DNA of 64,000 nt from Nocardia wallacei. GTDB lineage: Bacteria > Actinomycetota > Actinomycetes > Mycobacteriales > Mycobacteriaceae. Below, piece after piece: positions 16,488 through 25,441 of this stretch (positions are counted from its first letter, which is position 1; each line of letters opens with the position of its first letter). The notes under the pieces were generated by a model. That model searched no databases. It was given only the letters and a program-made list of their open reading frames with translations, and was not told the DNA's origin. The stretch spans positions 1 to 64,000 of the forward strand of contig NZ_JARWOP010000385.1 of NCBI RefSeq assembly GCF_029868745.1. Direction: 5' to 3'. The translations under genes were made by a program, and so were the position numbers.

Positions 16488-17441
16488 ATGAAAGCCGCTG
16501 TATACGACCGTTACGGCGGACCGGAGATGCTGGCCGTCACCGACGTGCCGGCGCCCACGCCGAAGGAGCGGCAGGTCCTCGTCCGGGTCCACGCCACCTC
16601 GATCAACCTGTCGGACTGGGAATGTCTGCGGGGATCACCGCTGTACTCGCGCATCGACGGACCGCGAGTGCCGGGACGGCGGATTCTCGGATCCGACATC
16701 GCCGGACGCATCGAGGCGGTCGGGACGGGCGTCACCCGCTTCCGGCCCGGCGACGAGGTCTACGGCGACAATCTCGCGCTGAAAGGAGGATTCGCGGAGT
16801 ACGCGGTGATCCCCGAGTCCGCGCTGGCCCACAAACCGCCGGACCTGACCTTCGCCGAGGCCGCGACGCTGCCGCAGGCCGGTGCGATCGCGCTACAGGG
16901 CACGCTCGATGCCCGTCCCGGTGCGGCCGTACTGATCAACGGCGCGGGCGGCGGCTCGGGAACGTTCGCCATCCAGCTCGCCAAGAACGCCGGCGCCCAC
17001 GTCACCGCGGTCGACAACACCGCCAAACAGGATTTCATGCGCGCGCTGGGGGCCGACGAGACGATCGACTATCACGCTCGGGACTTCACCGTGACCGGAC
17101 CGTACGACCTCGTGCTCGATCTCGTCGCCTATCGTTCGGTGTTCGCCTATCACAGGGCGCTCCGGCGGGGTGGCCGGTACCGATGCGTCGGCGGCACCAC
17201 ACGGGCATTGTTGCGGATGACGACGGGCGGGTTCCTGCTCGGCGCCGTGACGGGACGGCGCCTGGGTGTCCTCGTGGTGAAGCCGGGGCCGCGACATTTC
17301 ACGCCGCTCGCCGACCAGTGTGTCGCCGGGCGGGTCGGCATTCACATCGATCGCACCTTCGCACTCGACGAGGTCCCGGAGGCTCTGGCGCATGTCGGCG
17401 AAGGACATTCGCTCGGGAAGACCGTGGTCATGATCGACTGA
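16488..17441 (+). CDS. zinc-less NAD(P)-dependent medium-chain dehydrogenase (quinone-oxidoreductase type)
   Basis: A 317-aa medium-chain dehydrogenase. It begins MKAAVYDRYGGPEML and carries GSDIAGRIEAVGTGVTRF, the catalytic-domain core, then GAGGGSGTFAIQLAK at about 145-160 as the nucleotide-binding loop. The catalytic-zinc ligands of alcohol dehydrogenases are absent, which fits quinone oxidoreductase or enoyl reductase members. ATG at 16488 with GGAGGG upstream. It converges with fahA (3 bases between stops). Probably reduces small enones or quinones with NADPH. The precise substrate is unknown. Confidence 0.85.
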   Translation: MKAAVYDRYGGPEMLAVTDVPAPTPKERQVLVRVHATSINLSDWECLRGSPLYSRIDGPRVPGRRILGSDIAGRIEAVGTGVTRFRPGDEVYGDNLALKGGFAEYAVIPESALAHKPPDLTFAEAATLPQAGAIALQGTLDARPGAAVLINGAGGGSGTFAIQLAKNAGAHVTAVDNTAKQDFMRALGADETIDYHARDFTVTGPYDLVLDLVAYRSVFAYHRALRRGGRYRCVGGTTRALLRMTTGGFLLGAVTGRRLGVLVVKPGPRHFTPLADQCVAGRVGIHIDRTFALDEVPEALAHVGEGHSLGKTVVMID

Positions 17442-17444
17442 CCT

Positions 17445-18662
17445 CTACTCGCGGCTCGCCCGCTCCACCCGCCCCGTGCATTCACCGAAGGTGATGGTGG
17501 TGCCGGCGGGGCCGGGGGCGGCGGCGCGCAGCGTTACCTCGTCGCCGTCGCGGAGGAAGGTGATTTCGGTGCCGTCGGCGAGGGGTAGTGGGGTTGTTCC
17601 GCCCCAGGCGATTTCGAGGAACGAGCCGCGTTGGCGGCGCTCGGGGCCGGAAATGGTGCCGCTGGCGAAGAAGTCGCCCGCGCGCAGCGCCGCGCCGTTG
17701 ACGGTCGCGTGGGCCAGCATCTGCGCGGGGGTCCAGTACGTCGAGGCATAGGGCGCGGTGGAGACCACCTCACCGTTGAGGACGACGTCGATATCGATAT
17801 CGAAAGCCCAAGCGGGAGTCGAGGAGTCGTCCAGATAGGCGGCCGGTGGCGGGTCCCGTGGCGGCGGTGCGACGCGGGCTCGATCGAGGCACGCCATCGG
17901 GGTCACCCACGCCGCGATCGAGGTGGCGAAGGACTTCCCGAGGAACGGTCCCAAGGGGACGTACTCGAATGCCTGGATGTCGCGGGCGGACCAGTCGTTG
18001 GTGAGCACCAGGCCGAAGATGTGGTCGTCGGCGTCGCTCAGGGTGACTTCCCCGTGCGGCACCGGGGATCCGAGGACGAACCCGACCTCGGCCTCGATGT
18101 CGAGACGGCGGCTCGGGCCGAAGGTGGGCGGGCCCTCGGGCTCGGGTCGCAACCCCTTGGGCCGCCGGATGGCCGTGCCGCTGGGGACGATCGTGCCCGC
18201 TCGCCCGTGATAACCGATGGGCAGGTGCTTCCAGTTCGGCGTCAGGGGCGGCTGCCCGGGACGGAAGATCCGCCCCACGTTGGACGCATGGAACTCGTTG
18301 CCGTAGAAGTCCACGTAGTCGGCGACGGTGAAGGGCAGGTGCAGCGTGCAGTCGTCCAGCGGAATCGACTCGGACACAATACTTTCGGCTGCGTCCGGGC
18401 TGTCCACCGCGCGAACGATGCTCGCGCGCACCCGATCCCAGGTAGTCCGGCCCCGGGTAAGCAGGATGTCGAGGTTCGCGGTCTCGACGGCCGCGATGTC
18501 GTCGTCCGCCGCGCCCGCGTGCCGGAGCAGCGCGGCGACGTTCAGCACGCGGTCACCGAGCCGGACGCCGAGCCGCGGCCCGTCCGCCGCTGTCGAGTAC
18601 GAGCCGTACGGCAGATGGGTGCTTCCGAAGCCGGTGGCGCCCAGTTGTTTTGCGGCGGTCAT
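17445..18662 (-). CDS. fahA: fumarylacetoacetase
   Basis: A 405-aa enzyme that cleaves fumarylacetoacetate to fumarate and acetoacetate, the last step of tyrosine breakdown. The N-terminal domain begins with HLPYGSYS; the catalytic region has DYVDFYGNEFHASNVG, PIGYHGRAGTIVPSG and RRLDIEAEVGFVLG (Mg2+ and substrate ligands), then LTNDWSARDIQ and GPFLGKSF, all typical. SGTISGPE and GSFLEIAWGG lie near the end. The start ATG overlaps the hmgA stop (ATGA), so both are made from one transcript. Control is probably by the divergent IclR regulator at 19952. Confidence 0.95.
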   Translation of the reverse strand: MTAAKQLGATGFGSTHLPYGSYSTAADGPRLGVRLGDRVLNVAALLRHAGAADDDIAAVETANLDILLTRGRTTWDRVRASIVRAVDSPDAAESIVSESIPLDDCTLHLPFTVADYVDFYGNEFHASNVGRIFRPGQPPLTPNWKHLPIGYHGRAGTIVPSGTAIRRPKGLRPEPEGPPTFGPSRRLDIEAEVGFVLGSPVPHGEVTLSDADDHIFGLVLTNDWSARDIQAFEYVPLGPFLGKSFATSIAAWVTPMACLDRARVAPPPRDPPPAAYLDDSSTPAWAFDIDIDVVLNGEVVSTAPYASTYWTPAQMLAHATVNGAALRAGDFFASGTISGPERRQRGSFLEIAWGGTTPLPLADGTEITFLRDGDEVTLRAAAPGPAGTTITFGECTGRVERASRE

Positions 18663-19852
18663 CCGATAGTCTCCGGTCGGTTCGCCCAGACCCAGGCGTA
18701 CTTGCCGTCGTCCGTGGCCGTCCCGCCTTCGCCGAGTTCCAGCGGCCGGAAGGTGTCCACCATCACCGCCAGTTCGTCGACACTCCGCACGCCGAGCGAC
18801 GCCTCCATCGCGCCGGGTTGCGGTCCGTGCGCGAGCCCGCCCGGATGCAACGACACCGAGCCGATCCCGATACCGGAGCCCTTGCGCGCGGCGTAATCGC
18901 CTGCGACATAGAACATCACCTCGTCGGAGTCGACATTGGAGTGGTAGTACGGCACCGGTACCGACAGCGGGTGGTAATCCACCTTGCGCGGCACGAAATT
19001 GCAGATGACGAAGTTGTCGCCCTCGAAGACCTGGTGCACCGGCGGCGGCTGGTGGACCTTGCCGGTGATCGGCATGAAGTCCTCGACGTTGAACGTGTAC
19101 GGGTACAGGCAGCCGTCCCAGCCCACCACGTCGAACGGGTGGTCGGCGTAGACGAACCGCGTGCCGACGATGCTCGCGCCCGCGCGATGCTTCACCAGTA
19201 CCTCGATCTCCGTGCCCGCGGCGAGCAGCGGTTGCCCGGGGCCGTGCAGGTCACGCTCGCAATAGGGCGCGTGCTCGAGGAACTGGCCGAAGCGCGACAG
19301 GTAGCGCTTGGGCGGGGCGATATGACCGTTGGCCTCCACGGCGTACAACCGGCTCGGCCCCTCGGGCACCCAGCGATGGGTGGTCGCCCGCGGAATGACG
19401 ACGAAATCGCCTGTGCGGTAGGGCAATACGCCGAATACCGTCTCGACGACGCCACGGCCCGCCTCGACATACACGCATTCGTCGCCGACCGCGTTGCGGT
19501 AGTACGGCGATGCCGCCGCGGCCACCACGTAGGCGATGCGCACGTCGACGTTGCCCAGCACCAGCCGGCGACCGGTCACGGCGTCGATCCCGGCCACGGC
19601 GTCGCCGAACAGGTCGTGCAGCCGCAGGTGGCGCGGTGTGAGTGGATGGTTCGGCACGGTCGACTGGTCCGGCAGGTCCCAGATCTCACTGCCGATGATC
19701 GCCGAGGGGATCGTGCGGTGATACAGCAGCGAGGAGTCCGACGAGAAGCCCTCCTCCCCCATCAGTTCCTCGTACCGGAACCGGCCCGCATCGTCACGGA
19801 ACTGGGTGTGCCGGGTATCCGGCACCTCGCCCACACGTCGGTAGTACGCCAT
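18659..19852 (-). CDS. hmgA: homogentisate 1,2-dioxygenase
   Basis: A 397-aa iron(II) dioxygenase that opens the ring of homogentisate to maleylacetoacetate. Cupin halves are visible; the C-terminal half carries PYYHSNVDSDEVMFYVAGD and GSVSLHPGGLAHGPQPG, the iron-ligand region of the family. Start taken at the ATG at 19852 with GAGGA upstream; a TTG two codons earlier is possible. First gene of hmgA-fahA. A maleylacetoacetate isomerase gene is not in the window. A near-palindrome at 19872-19883 lies just upstream and may be the regulator site. Confidence 0.95.
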   Translation of the reverse strand: MAYYRRVGEVPDTRHTQFRDDAGRFRYEELMGEEGFSSDSSLLYHRTIPSAIIGSEIWDLPDQSTVPNHPLTPRHLRLHDLFGDAVAGIDAVTGRRLVLGNVDVRIAYVVAAAASPYYRNAVGDECVYVEAGRGVVETVFGVLPYRTGDFVVIPRATTHRWVPEGPSRLYAVEANGHIAPPKRYLSRFGQFLEHAPYCERDLHGPGQPLLAAGTEIEVLVKHRAGASIVGTRFVYADHPFDVVGWDGCLYPYTFNVEDFMPITGKVHQPPPVHQVFEGDNFVICNFVPRKVDYHPLSVPVPYYHSNVDSDEVMFYVAGDYAARKGSGIGIGSVSLHPGGLAHGPQPGAMEASLGVRSVDELAVMVDTFRPLELGEGGTATDDGKYAWVWANRPETIG

Positions 19853-19871
19853 ACCCAATCCTCGATGTCCG

Positions 19872-19883
19872 ATAAACGGTTAT
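19872..19883. promoter_or_regulatory. candidate IclR operator between hmgA and its regulator
   Basis: ATAAACGGTTAT is a 12-bp near-palindrome (5 of 6 pairs) in the 99-base gap between hmgA and the divergent IclR gene. Position suits a site used to control both genes. Assignment to the IclR protein is inference. Confidence 0.4.
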
Positions 19884-19951
19884 TGAGCGTCCTATTATCG
19901 CCCATGCTCCGCTACAGTCTGAGGCATGTCAATCCCGAGGCAGTGGCAGCC

Positions 19952-20653
19952 GTGACACGGACGGAACCGAACGACGGTGCGCAGACACTCGAGCGGGGAC
20001 TGGCCGTTCTGGTCGAGTTGAGCCGCCACCCCGAGGGCCTGACCACCGCGCAGGTCGCGGCGGCCTGCGGGTTGCACCGGTCGATCACCACCCGGCTGCT
20101 GGTGTCGTTGCAGCGCACCGGTTTCGCGCGGCGCGAGGAGGGCGGTGCGTACCGGGTCGGCCCGGCGGTCGCCGAACTGCTGGGTCTGTCGCGGCCGCAG
20201 TTGCGCGAGGTGGCCGAGCCCGTTCTCCGACGCCTCGCGCGGACCGTGGACGCCACCGCGTCGCTGGTGGAGGTGGTCGACGGGTTCGCGGTCACCACGC
20301 TGGTCGCCGAACCGCCGAGCGACGGGCCGCGCTTCTCCTACCGCCTCGGCAACCGCGATCCCCTCGACCGCGGTGCGGGCGGGGTGGCGGCGCTGGCCGC
20401 CGGGCCGCCGCGACCGGGCGAACCCGACCGGGTCACCGCGGCGCGCGCCGACGGCTACCTCGTCACCCACGGCGAACTCAATTTCGGCGCCCACGCCATC
20501 GCCGCCCCGCTGCCCGGCTGGGGTCGGCCCGCGGCGGTCAATATCGTCACCAACCGGCAACCCGTCATCGATGCCGCCCGCCAACCGCTGCTCGACGCGG
20601 TCCGGGAGATCAGCGCCCACGTCCCGAATCCCGAACCGTCAGGGCGGCAATGA
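19952..20653 (+). CDS. IclR-family regulator of homogentisate catabolism
   Basis: A 233-aa regulator. The winged helix covers about residues 8-65 (TLERGLAVLVELSRHP, then LTTAQVAAACGLHRSITTRLL) and the effector domain follows (VAEPVLRRLARTVDATASLVEV to the end). The GTG at 19952 gives the usual IclR start; the frame is open much further upstream but that part is antisense to hmgA. It is divergent from hmgA-fahA, the standard place for a pathway regulator responding to homogentisate or another intermediate (inference). The effector domain is slightly shorter than usual. Confidence 0.88.
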   Translation: MTRTEPNDGAQTLERGLAVLVELSRHPEGLTTAQVAAACGLHRSITTRLLVSLQRTGFARREEGGAYRVGPAVAELLGLSRPQLREVAEPVLRRLARTVDATASLVEVVDGFAVTTLVAEPPSDGPRFSYRLGNRDPLDRGAGGVAALAAGPPRPGEPDRVTAARADGYLVTHGELNFGAHAIAAPLPGWGRPAAVNIVTNRQPVIDAARQPLLDAVREISAHVPNPEPSGRQ

Positions 20654-20667
20654 GGCCCGCGGTCAGA

Positions 20668-22551
20668 TCACCGGGCGTTCGCGCGGGACAGGTTCCAGCT
20701 GTTCCAGGTGTCCTCGCCGGCACGGTGGAGCAGGCGGCCGCGCAGCTGGGTGCGGAGCGGGTCGGGTAGGCGGTCGGCGGCGGGGAGGACATCGAGGGAG
20801 AGTTCTGCCAGGTAGTCGGTGTCGAGGTTCTTGCCGTGCTGCCAGCGGTCGATATTCCGGTCGGCGATGAGGGCCTCCGGGTTCAGCGCGGCGAGCGCGA
20901 GCAGGGCGGCCGTCGCGGTTCCGACGGCGGCGCGGGGCAGCCAGGTCAGTTCGAGCCGCATGATGGCGACCACCACCAGCACGTATACGACGCCGAGCCA
21001 GAGTTCGCAGGTCTCGACCAGCAGCCGCAGCACGGTGAAGCCGTAGGCCTGCTGATAGGTCCACATGCGGCCTAGCGCGGACGCGAGGATCACCAGGGTG
21101 AGGCCGCTGATCGCGCACAGCAGCACCCGCAGCCAGCGGCGATCCGCGGTGGAATCCTTTGCCGCCCAGCGCAGTACGGCCAGGATAACCGCGAGGGTGA
21201 GCACGGTGACCGCGGACAGCTGCCAGAAGCCGCTGCGCGCGTATTCGGCATAGGTCAGCCCGGCGGTGCGCTGTACGTAGCCGTCGCCACCGAACAGGGC
21301 CACCAGCTGCGCCGCGACGAACACCGCGAACACCACCGTCAGCGCGCCGACCGGCAGGCCCCACTCGGTCCTGCTCAACGTCCGGCCCGAAACCCCTTGG
21401 CGCTCTTCGGCAGCGGGCGGCGGTCCGGCGAGCAGGTACATGGCGCTGACGGCGGCAGTGCCCGCCACCGCGAACACGACGAGCCAGCGCGCGACGGAAT
21501 CGCCGTCCAGGTTCGGCACCAGCCCGACGACGAGGGCGCCGAAGGTGGCGTCGGCGCTGCCCAGCAGGGGCACGAACACCAGTAGCAACGCCACGGTCGC
21601 GACGGCCGAGACGCCGAGGCGCCGATGGCGGGTTCCGACCCCTTCGCGCGCTCGGCCCAACGCCGTATATACCCAGGCGAGAGCGCCGAACGAGGACAGC
21701 GGCACGGCGATGGCGTCATAGAGCACACCGTGGACCGACCGCCGCCCGATCACCGCCAGTGACCCGGCCACGGCCGCCGCCACGGCGCACAGCACGAACA
21801 ACCACTCCGCCGCGCGCACGACGCCGACGGCCAGCAGCGCCAGCGCCACAGCGGTCCACCAGATACGTTCCCAGCCGCGCCCCGTCACCGCCCCGGCCGC
21901 TCCCCGGGCGCGGCGGTCGACCACGATCACCGCGGCCACAGACGCGGAACCCGCCAGCAGCCAGCCGATTCCGGGCCGGTCCACCGGAACCGTCAGTGCC
22001 GCAACCAGTCCCGCGACGCCCGCGGCGGGCAGCACGCCGGACGGACAGGTCACCCGCCGCCCACCCGGCGGGGCAACCGGCGGTGGAGGATGCATTGGAA
22101 ACGTCGGCAGCCCGGTCCGACCGGACAACGGGCCACGGCCCCCGGCGCCGACGCCGGCGTCAACGCCGGAGCCAGTGTCAGAGCCGGTGCCAGAACCAGC
22201 GCCGGAGCCCGCGCCCGCACCGAAGCCGGTGTCAGCACCGCTGCCACTGCCACTGCCAGCGCCGGTGCCGGTGCCGGTGCCAGCGCCAGCGCCGGTGCCG
22301 GTGCCGGTGCCGGAGCCGGTGCCGGTGCCGGGGCCGGGGCCGGGGCCATCGGGCACGGTGGAAGTCTTTTCAGGTGCTCGCCAGAGGAGTTCGTCCCATG
22401 GCGATAGGAGCTGGGTGCCAGGCTCTTTCGGGGGGCCGGGCGTGGTGTCGCTGGTGTGCTCGGCAGGTGTGCCGGGTGGCTCCGGGGCTTTCGGTGCCTC
22501 GTCTGCCTTTGGCGTCGAGGGGTTTTCGTCGTGGGCGGGTTGTTCGGACAT
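20668..22551 (-). CDS. DUF4173-like membrane protein with Gly-X repeat N-terminus
   Basis: A 627-aa protein. Residues 1-68 are hydrophilic and Pro/Glu-rich. Residues 69-140 are almost pure Gly alternating with Thr, Ser or Ala, encoded by imperfect hexamers. From about 165 to 590 there are about twelve membrane helices; YVQRTAGLTYAEYARSGFWQL and WTYQQAYGFTVLRLL are typical of the DUF4153/DUF4173 family. The tail has DYLAELSLDVLPAADRLPDPLR, a soluble domain end also seen in that family. It lies 74 bases after the histidine kinase in the same direction and may be its target or a partner. The family is of unknown function. The repeat tract is unusual and may vary in length between strains. Confidence 0.8.
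   Translation of the reverse strand: MSEQPAHDENPSTPKADEAPKAPEPPGTPAEHTSDTTPGPPKEPGTQLLSPWDELLWRAPEKTSTVPDGPGPGPGTGTGSGTGTGTGAGAGTGTGTGAGSGSGSGADTGFGAGAGSGAGSGTGSDTGSGVDAGVGAGGRGPLSGRTGLPTFPMHPPPPVAPPGGRRVTCPSGVLPAAGVAGLVAALTVPVDRPGIGWLLAGSASVAAVIVVDRRARGAAGAVTGRGWERIWWTAVALALLAVGVVRAAEWLFVLCAVAAAVAGSLAVIGRRSVHGVLYDAIAVPLSSFGALAWVYTALGRAREGVGTRHRRLGVSAVATVALLLVFVPLLGSADATFGALVVGLVPNLDGDSVARWLVVFAVAGTAAVSAMYLLAGPPPAAEERQGVSGRTLSRTEWGLPVGALTVVFAVFVAAQLVALFGGDGYVQRTAGLTYAEYARSGFWQLSAVTVLTLAVILAVLRWAAKDSTADRRWLRVLLCAISGLTLVILASALGRMWTYQQAYGFTVLRLLVETCELWLGVVYVLVVVAIMRLELTWLPRAAVGTATAALLALAALNPEALIADRNIDRWQHGKNLDTDYLAELSLDVLPAADRLPDPLRTQLRGRLLHRAGEDTWNSWNLSRANAR
22132..22347. repeat. imperfect hexanucleotide repeat coding Gly-X dipeptides
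   Basis: Repeats of GCCGGT/GCCAGC type units occupy 216 bases within the DUF4173-like gene and encode residues 69-140 (Gly-Thr, Gly-Ser, Gly-Ala). The longest near-perfect run is at about 22260-22330. Tracts of this kind can change copy number in frame by slipped-strand pairing. All six frames are open here because of the repeat, so other long frames over it are not genes. Confidence 0.8.
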
Positions 22552-22625
22552 GGCTGTTCTCCTGAGGGTGTGCGTTATCGCCCCGGGAGCCGATCGGCGG
22601 CCCGGGGTGCGGGTGGCGGGGGTGC

Positions 22626-23705
22626 TTAGTGGCTCGGCGGCGCCGTGGCCGGAAGTGTCACGCGGATACGGGAACCGGGATCGGTCACGGCGATGGTGCC
22701 GCGGTGCAGGTCGACCACCCAGCGGGCGATGGCGAGACCGAGGCCGGTGCCGCCGCCGTCGGTGCGGCCGCCGCGGGTGAAGCGGTCGAAGACGCGGGCG
22801 CGTTCGGCGGGCGGTATCCCCGGGCCGTCGTCCTCGACATCGATGACGAGATCGCCGCCCGCGGTGTGGGCCCGGATGCGGACCTGGCCGCCCGCCGGAC
22901 CGTGCCGGGCGGCGTTCTCCAGCAGATTCAGCAGCACTTGATGCAGCCGGGCCCGGTCGGCGTACACCGTGGCCGCGGCGGGCCGCACCTCGCTGTGGAA
23001 ACGGATGCCCCGCCCGAGGACCGCGGCCATGACCTCGCCCTCGGCCACCACTTCCGCGAAAAGCGTTGCGACGTCGATCTCTTCACGATCCAGCGGCATC
23101 GCGCCCGCCTCGATACTGGAGATGTCGAGCAGTTCGGAGACGAGCCGGCCGAGCCGTTCGGTCTGTGCCAGCGCGGTTTTCAGGGTTTTCGGGTCGGGCT
23201 CGGACACCCCGTCGACCAGGTTCTCCAGCACGGCGTTCAGCGCGGTGATCGGCGTGCGCAGTTCGTGCGAGACATTGGCGATCAGTTCGCGGCGCTGCCG
23301 GTCGGCGGCGGCGAGGTCGGCGGCCATTCGGTTGAACGCCTCGGCCAGTTGCCCGACCTCGTCCCGCGAGGACGCCCGCACCCGATTCGTGTAGTCGCCG
23401 TGGGCCATTCGCTGTGCGGCCGCGGTCATCTCACGCAGCGGCTTGGTGATGCCGTGCGCCAGGAACTGCGAGGTCACCAGCGCGATCACCATCGCGGACA
23501 GCGTGGTCAACGGCGGCAGCCAGCCGATCCGCAACCGGAAGTAGCCGAAGGCGAGCCCGCCCGCGAAGATCATCAGCACGGCCAGCTTGAGCTTGATGGA
23601 CCGGATCCGGTCCAGGGGCCGCGGCAGCGTCTCCGCCACCCGGTCCAGCGCGCCCCGCAGTCTGCTCACGGCGGGGTCGGCCCGTGGGACGTCATGCTCG
23701 ATCAC
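22626..23705 (-). CDS. HAMP-domain sensor histidine kinase
   Basis: A 359-aa membrane kinase. Two hydrophobic segments at about 37-55 and 57-75 are followed by a HAMP linker (ITKPLREMTAAAQRMAHGDY). The phosphoacceptor helix has ANVSHELRTPITAL with the conserved His, then the N box (LLNLLENAARHG) and G boxes (DDGPGIP, GGTGLGLAI). The sensing part is very short, with hardly any loop between the two membrane segments, so the signal is probably sensed in the membrane. GTG start at 23705 overlaps the response-regulator stop (GTGA), meaning coupled translation. Its partner is the response regulator at 23702-24403. Confidence 0.9.
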   Translation of the reverse strand: MIEHDVPRADPAVSRLRGALDRVAETLPRPLDRIRSIKLKLAVLMIFAGGLAFGYFRLRIGWLPPLTTLSAMVIALVTSQFLAHGITKPLREMTAAAQRMAHGDYTNRVRASSRDEVGQLAEAFNRMAADLAAADRQRRELIANVSHELRTPITALNAVLENLVDGVSEPDPKTLKTALAQTERLGRLVSELLDISSIEAGAMPLDREEIDVATLFAEVVAEGEVMAAVLGRGIRFHSEVRPAAATVYADRARLHQVLLNLLENAARHGPAGGQVRIRAHTAGGDLVIDVEDDGPGIPPAERARVFDRFTRGGRTDGGGTGLGLAIARWVVDLHRGTIAVTDPGSRIRVTLPATAPPSH

Positions 23706-24403
23706 CGCGCCTCCAAGGCGTAGCCGACACCGTGCACCGTGCGAATGAGATCGGCGCCCAGCTTGCGGCGCAACGCCTTGATATGACTGTCGACGGCGCG
23801 GGTGCCCGCCGCATCCGCCCAGTCCCACACCTCCTCGAGGAGCCGTTCGCGCGGATGCACCACGCGCGGACGCCGGGCCAGCCGGGCGAGCAGATCGAAC
23901 TCCAGCGGTGTCAGCTTGGCCTCCACCCCCGCGCGCCAGACCCGGCGCTGATCGGCGTCGATCCGCAAGTCCCCGACCACGATCCGGGCGCCGTCCCCGG
24001 CGCCCGCGCGCTCGACCCGGCGCAGCAGCGCGTGCACCCGGGCGGTGAGCACGCGTAGTGAAAACGGTTTGGTCAGATAGTCGTCGGCGCCGACGCCGAG
24101 CCCGATGAGCTGGTCGGTCTCGTCGGCGCGCGCGGTGAGCATCAGCACCGGAACCGGCCGGGCGGCCTGGATCCGCCGGCAGACCTCCAGCCCGTCGAAG
24201 CCGGGCAGCATGACATCGAGCACCACCAGATCCGGCTCCAGCGTCTCGGCCGCGGCGACCGCGCCGGGACCGTCGTGCGCCGTCTCGACGGTGAACCCTT
24301 CGGCCCGCAGCCGCGCCGCCACCGATTCCGCGATCGTGATCTCGTCGTCCACGACCAGAATCCGGCGCGCCGTCACTCCCCCGGCCGGTACGTTCTGTTC
24401 CAT
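23702..24403 (-). CDS. OmpR-family response regulator
   Basis: A 233-aa two-component regulator. The receiver domain has the acidic pair in VVDDE, the phospho-acceptor Asp in VLDVMLPGFDG, and the lysine in LTKPF. The winged-helix DNA-binding domain follows from about 135 (LTPLEFDLLARLARRP, then IKALRRKLG and IRTVHGVGYAL). ATG at 24403 with AGGG upstream; a GTG at 24421 is possible. It heads the operon with the kinase and the DUF4173-like gene, and is divergent from the dehydrogenase at 24503. Target genes are unknown. Confidence 0.9.
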   Translation of the reverse strand: MEQNVPAGGVTARRILVVDDEITIAESVAARLRAEGFTVETAHDGPGAVAAAETLEPDLVVLDVMLPGFDGLEVCRRIQAARPVPVLMLTARADETDQLIGLGVGADDYLTKPFSLRVLTARVHALLRRVERAGAGDGARIVVGDLRIDADQRRVWRAGVEAKLTPLEFDLLARLARRPRVVHPRERLLEEVWDWADAAGTRAVDSHIKALRRKLGADLIRTVHGVGYALEAR

Positions 24404-24502
24404 ATCGGGGACCCTAACCACCCGCTGTGGAGAGAACCGGTATCAAGTGTGGAGATTTCGTGTGCACGGAATGCCGCACCCGCGCCGGAAGTTGCTGGAG
24501 CC

Positions 24503-25417
24503 ATGAAAGCTTTGATGTACGACCCGGACGCGAAGCACGGTCTGCGACTCGGCGAAGCCCCCGATCCGACGCCCGGACCCGGGCAGGCGCTGGTGCGAAT
24601 CGCGGCGACATCGCTCAACTTCGGTGAGGTCACGTATCTGAGCAAGAGCTACGCTCCCGGCGAGGTGGCCGGCTGGGACGCCGCGGGAGTCGTGGTCGCC
24701 GCGGCCGCCGACGGCAGCGGCCCGGCGGTCGGGCAGCGGGTCGTCACCTTCGGCTGGCGGGGCGGCTGGGCCGAGCTGCGCGCGGTGGACACCGGCGAGC
24801 TGGCGGTGGTGCCGGACGCGGTCGACCTCGGCGCCGCCGCGGCGTTGCCCGTGGCCGGTGTGACCGCGTTGCGTGCGCTGCGCAGGCTGGGCCCGCTCGT
24901 CGGCCGTCGGGTACTGATCACCGGCGCGTCCGGCGGGGTCGGGCGCTTCGCGGTCCAACTCGGCGCGCTGGCCGGAGCGCACGTGGTCGCGGCGGTCGGA
25001 CGACCGGAGCGCGGGGCGGGACTCACCGAATCCGGTGCGGCCGAGGTGGTTTCGGGTGGGCTGGCGGACGTACGGGAGCCGGTGCACGGAGTGATCGACA
25101 ATGTCGGCGGCCCGCTGCTGGCCGACGCCTACGCGCTGCTGGCCCCGGACGGCCTCGCCCTGAGCGTCGGCAAGGCGTCGATGGCGCCGACCACGATCGA
25201 CTTCGAGCAGGCCCGGGTGACCAATCCCGGCGCCCGGATCGAAGCGTTCGGGGTCGGTCCCGGCTTCGGCCCGGACCTGGCCTACCTGGCCGCGCTCGTG
25301 GCAGCCGGCCGGCTCGTCCCGCAGGTAGGCTGGCGCGGCGACTGGGCACAGGCGGGCGACGCCGCCGAACTGCTGCTCGGCCGCAAGGTGAACGGCAAGG
25401 CGGTCCTGGATATATGA
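24503..25417 (+). CDS. zinc-less medium-chain dehydrogenase
   Basis: A 304-aa quinone-oxidoreductase-type enzyme. ALVRIAATSLNFGEV is the start of the catalytic domain, GWDAAGVVV the substrate-side core, and ITGASGGVGRFAVQLG the NADPH-binding loop. No zinc ligands are present. The ATG at 24503 lies three bases after GGAG, a close spacing, so an upstream start cannot be excluded. It reads in the same direction as the hydrolase at 25442 (24 bases apart), so the two may be one unit. Substrate is unknown. Confidence 0.85.
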   Translation: MKALMYDPDAKHGLRLGEAPDPTPGPGQALVRIAATSLNFGEVTYLSKSYAPGEVAGWDAAGVVVAAAADGSGPAVGQRVVTFGWRGGWAELRAVDTGELAVVPDAVDLGAAAALPVAGVTALRALRRLGPLVGRRVLITGASGGVGRFAVQLGALAGAHVVAAVGRPERGAGLTESGAAEVVSGGLADVREPVHGVIDNVGGPLLADAYALLAPDGLALSVGKASMAPTTIDFEQARVTNPGARIEAFGVGPGFGPDLAYLAALVAAGRLVPQVGWRGDWAQAGDAAELLLGRKVNGKAVLDI

Positions 25418-25441
25418 AGACGACAGCGTAAGGGGTCAGCC

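Noticed and set aside
18650-19951. Long N-terminal extension of the IclR gene
   Set aside because: It is antisense to hmgA and has no conserved content; the GTG at 19952 gives a normal IclR start.
22132-22347. CRISPR array or direct-repeat origin
   Set aside because: Units are six bases, with no spacers, and lie inside a coding frame.
22050-22780. Repeat-rich frames in all phases over the Gly-X tract
   Set aside because: The hexamer repeat keeps every frame open; only the minus-strand frame continues into a membrane-protein family.
24437-24500. Small upstream gene before the dehydrogenase at 24503
   Set aside because: No start with a ribosome site and no usable length; more likely a leader.
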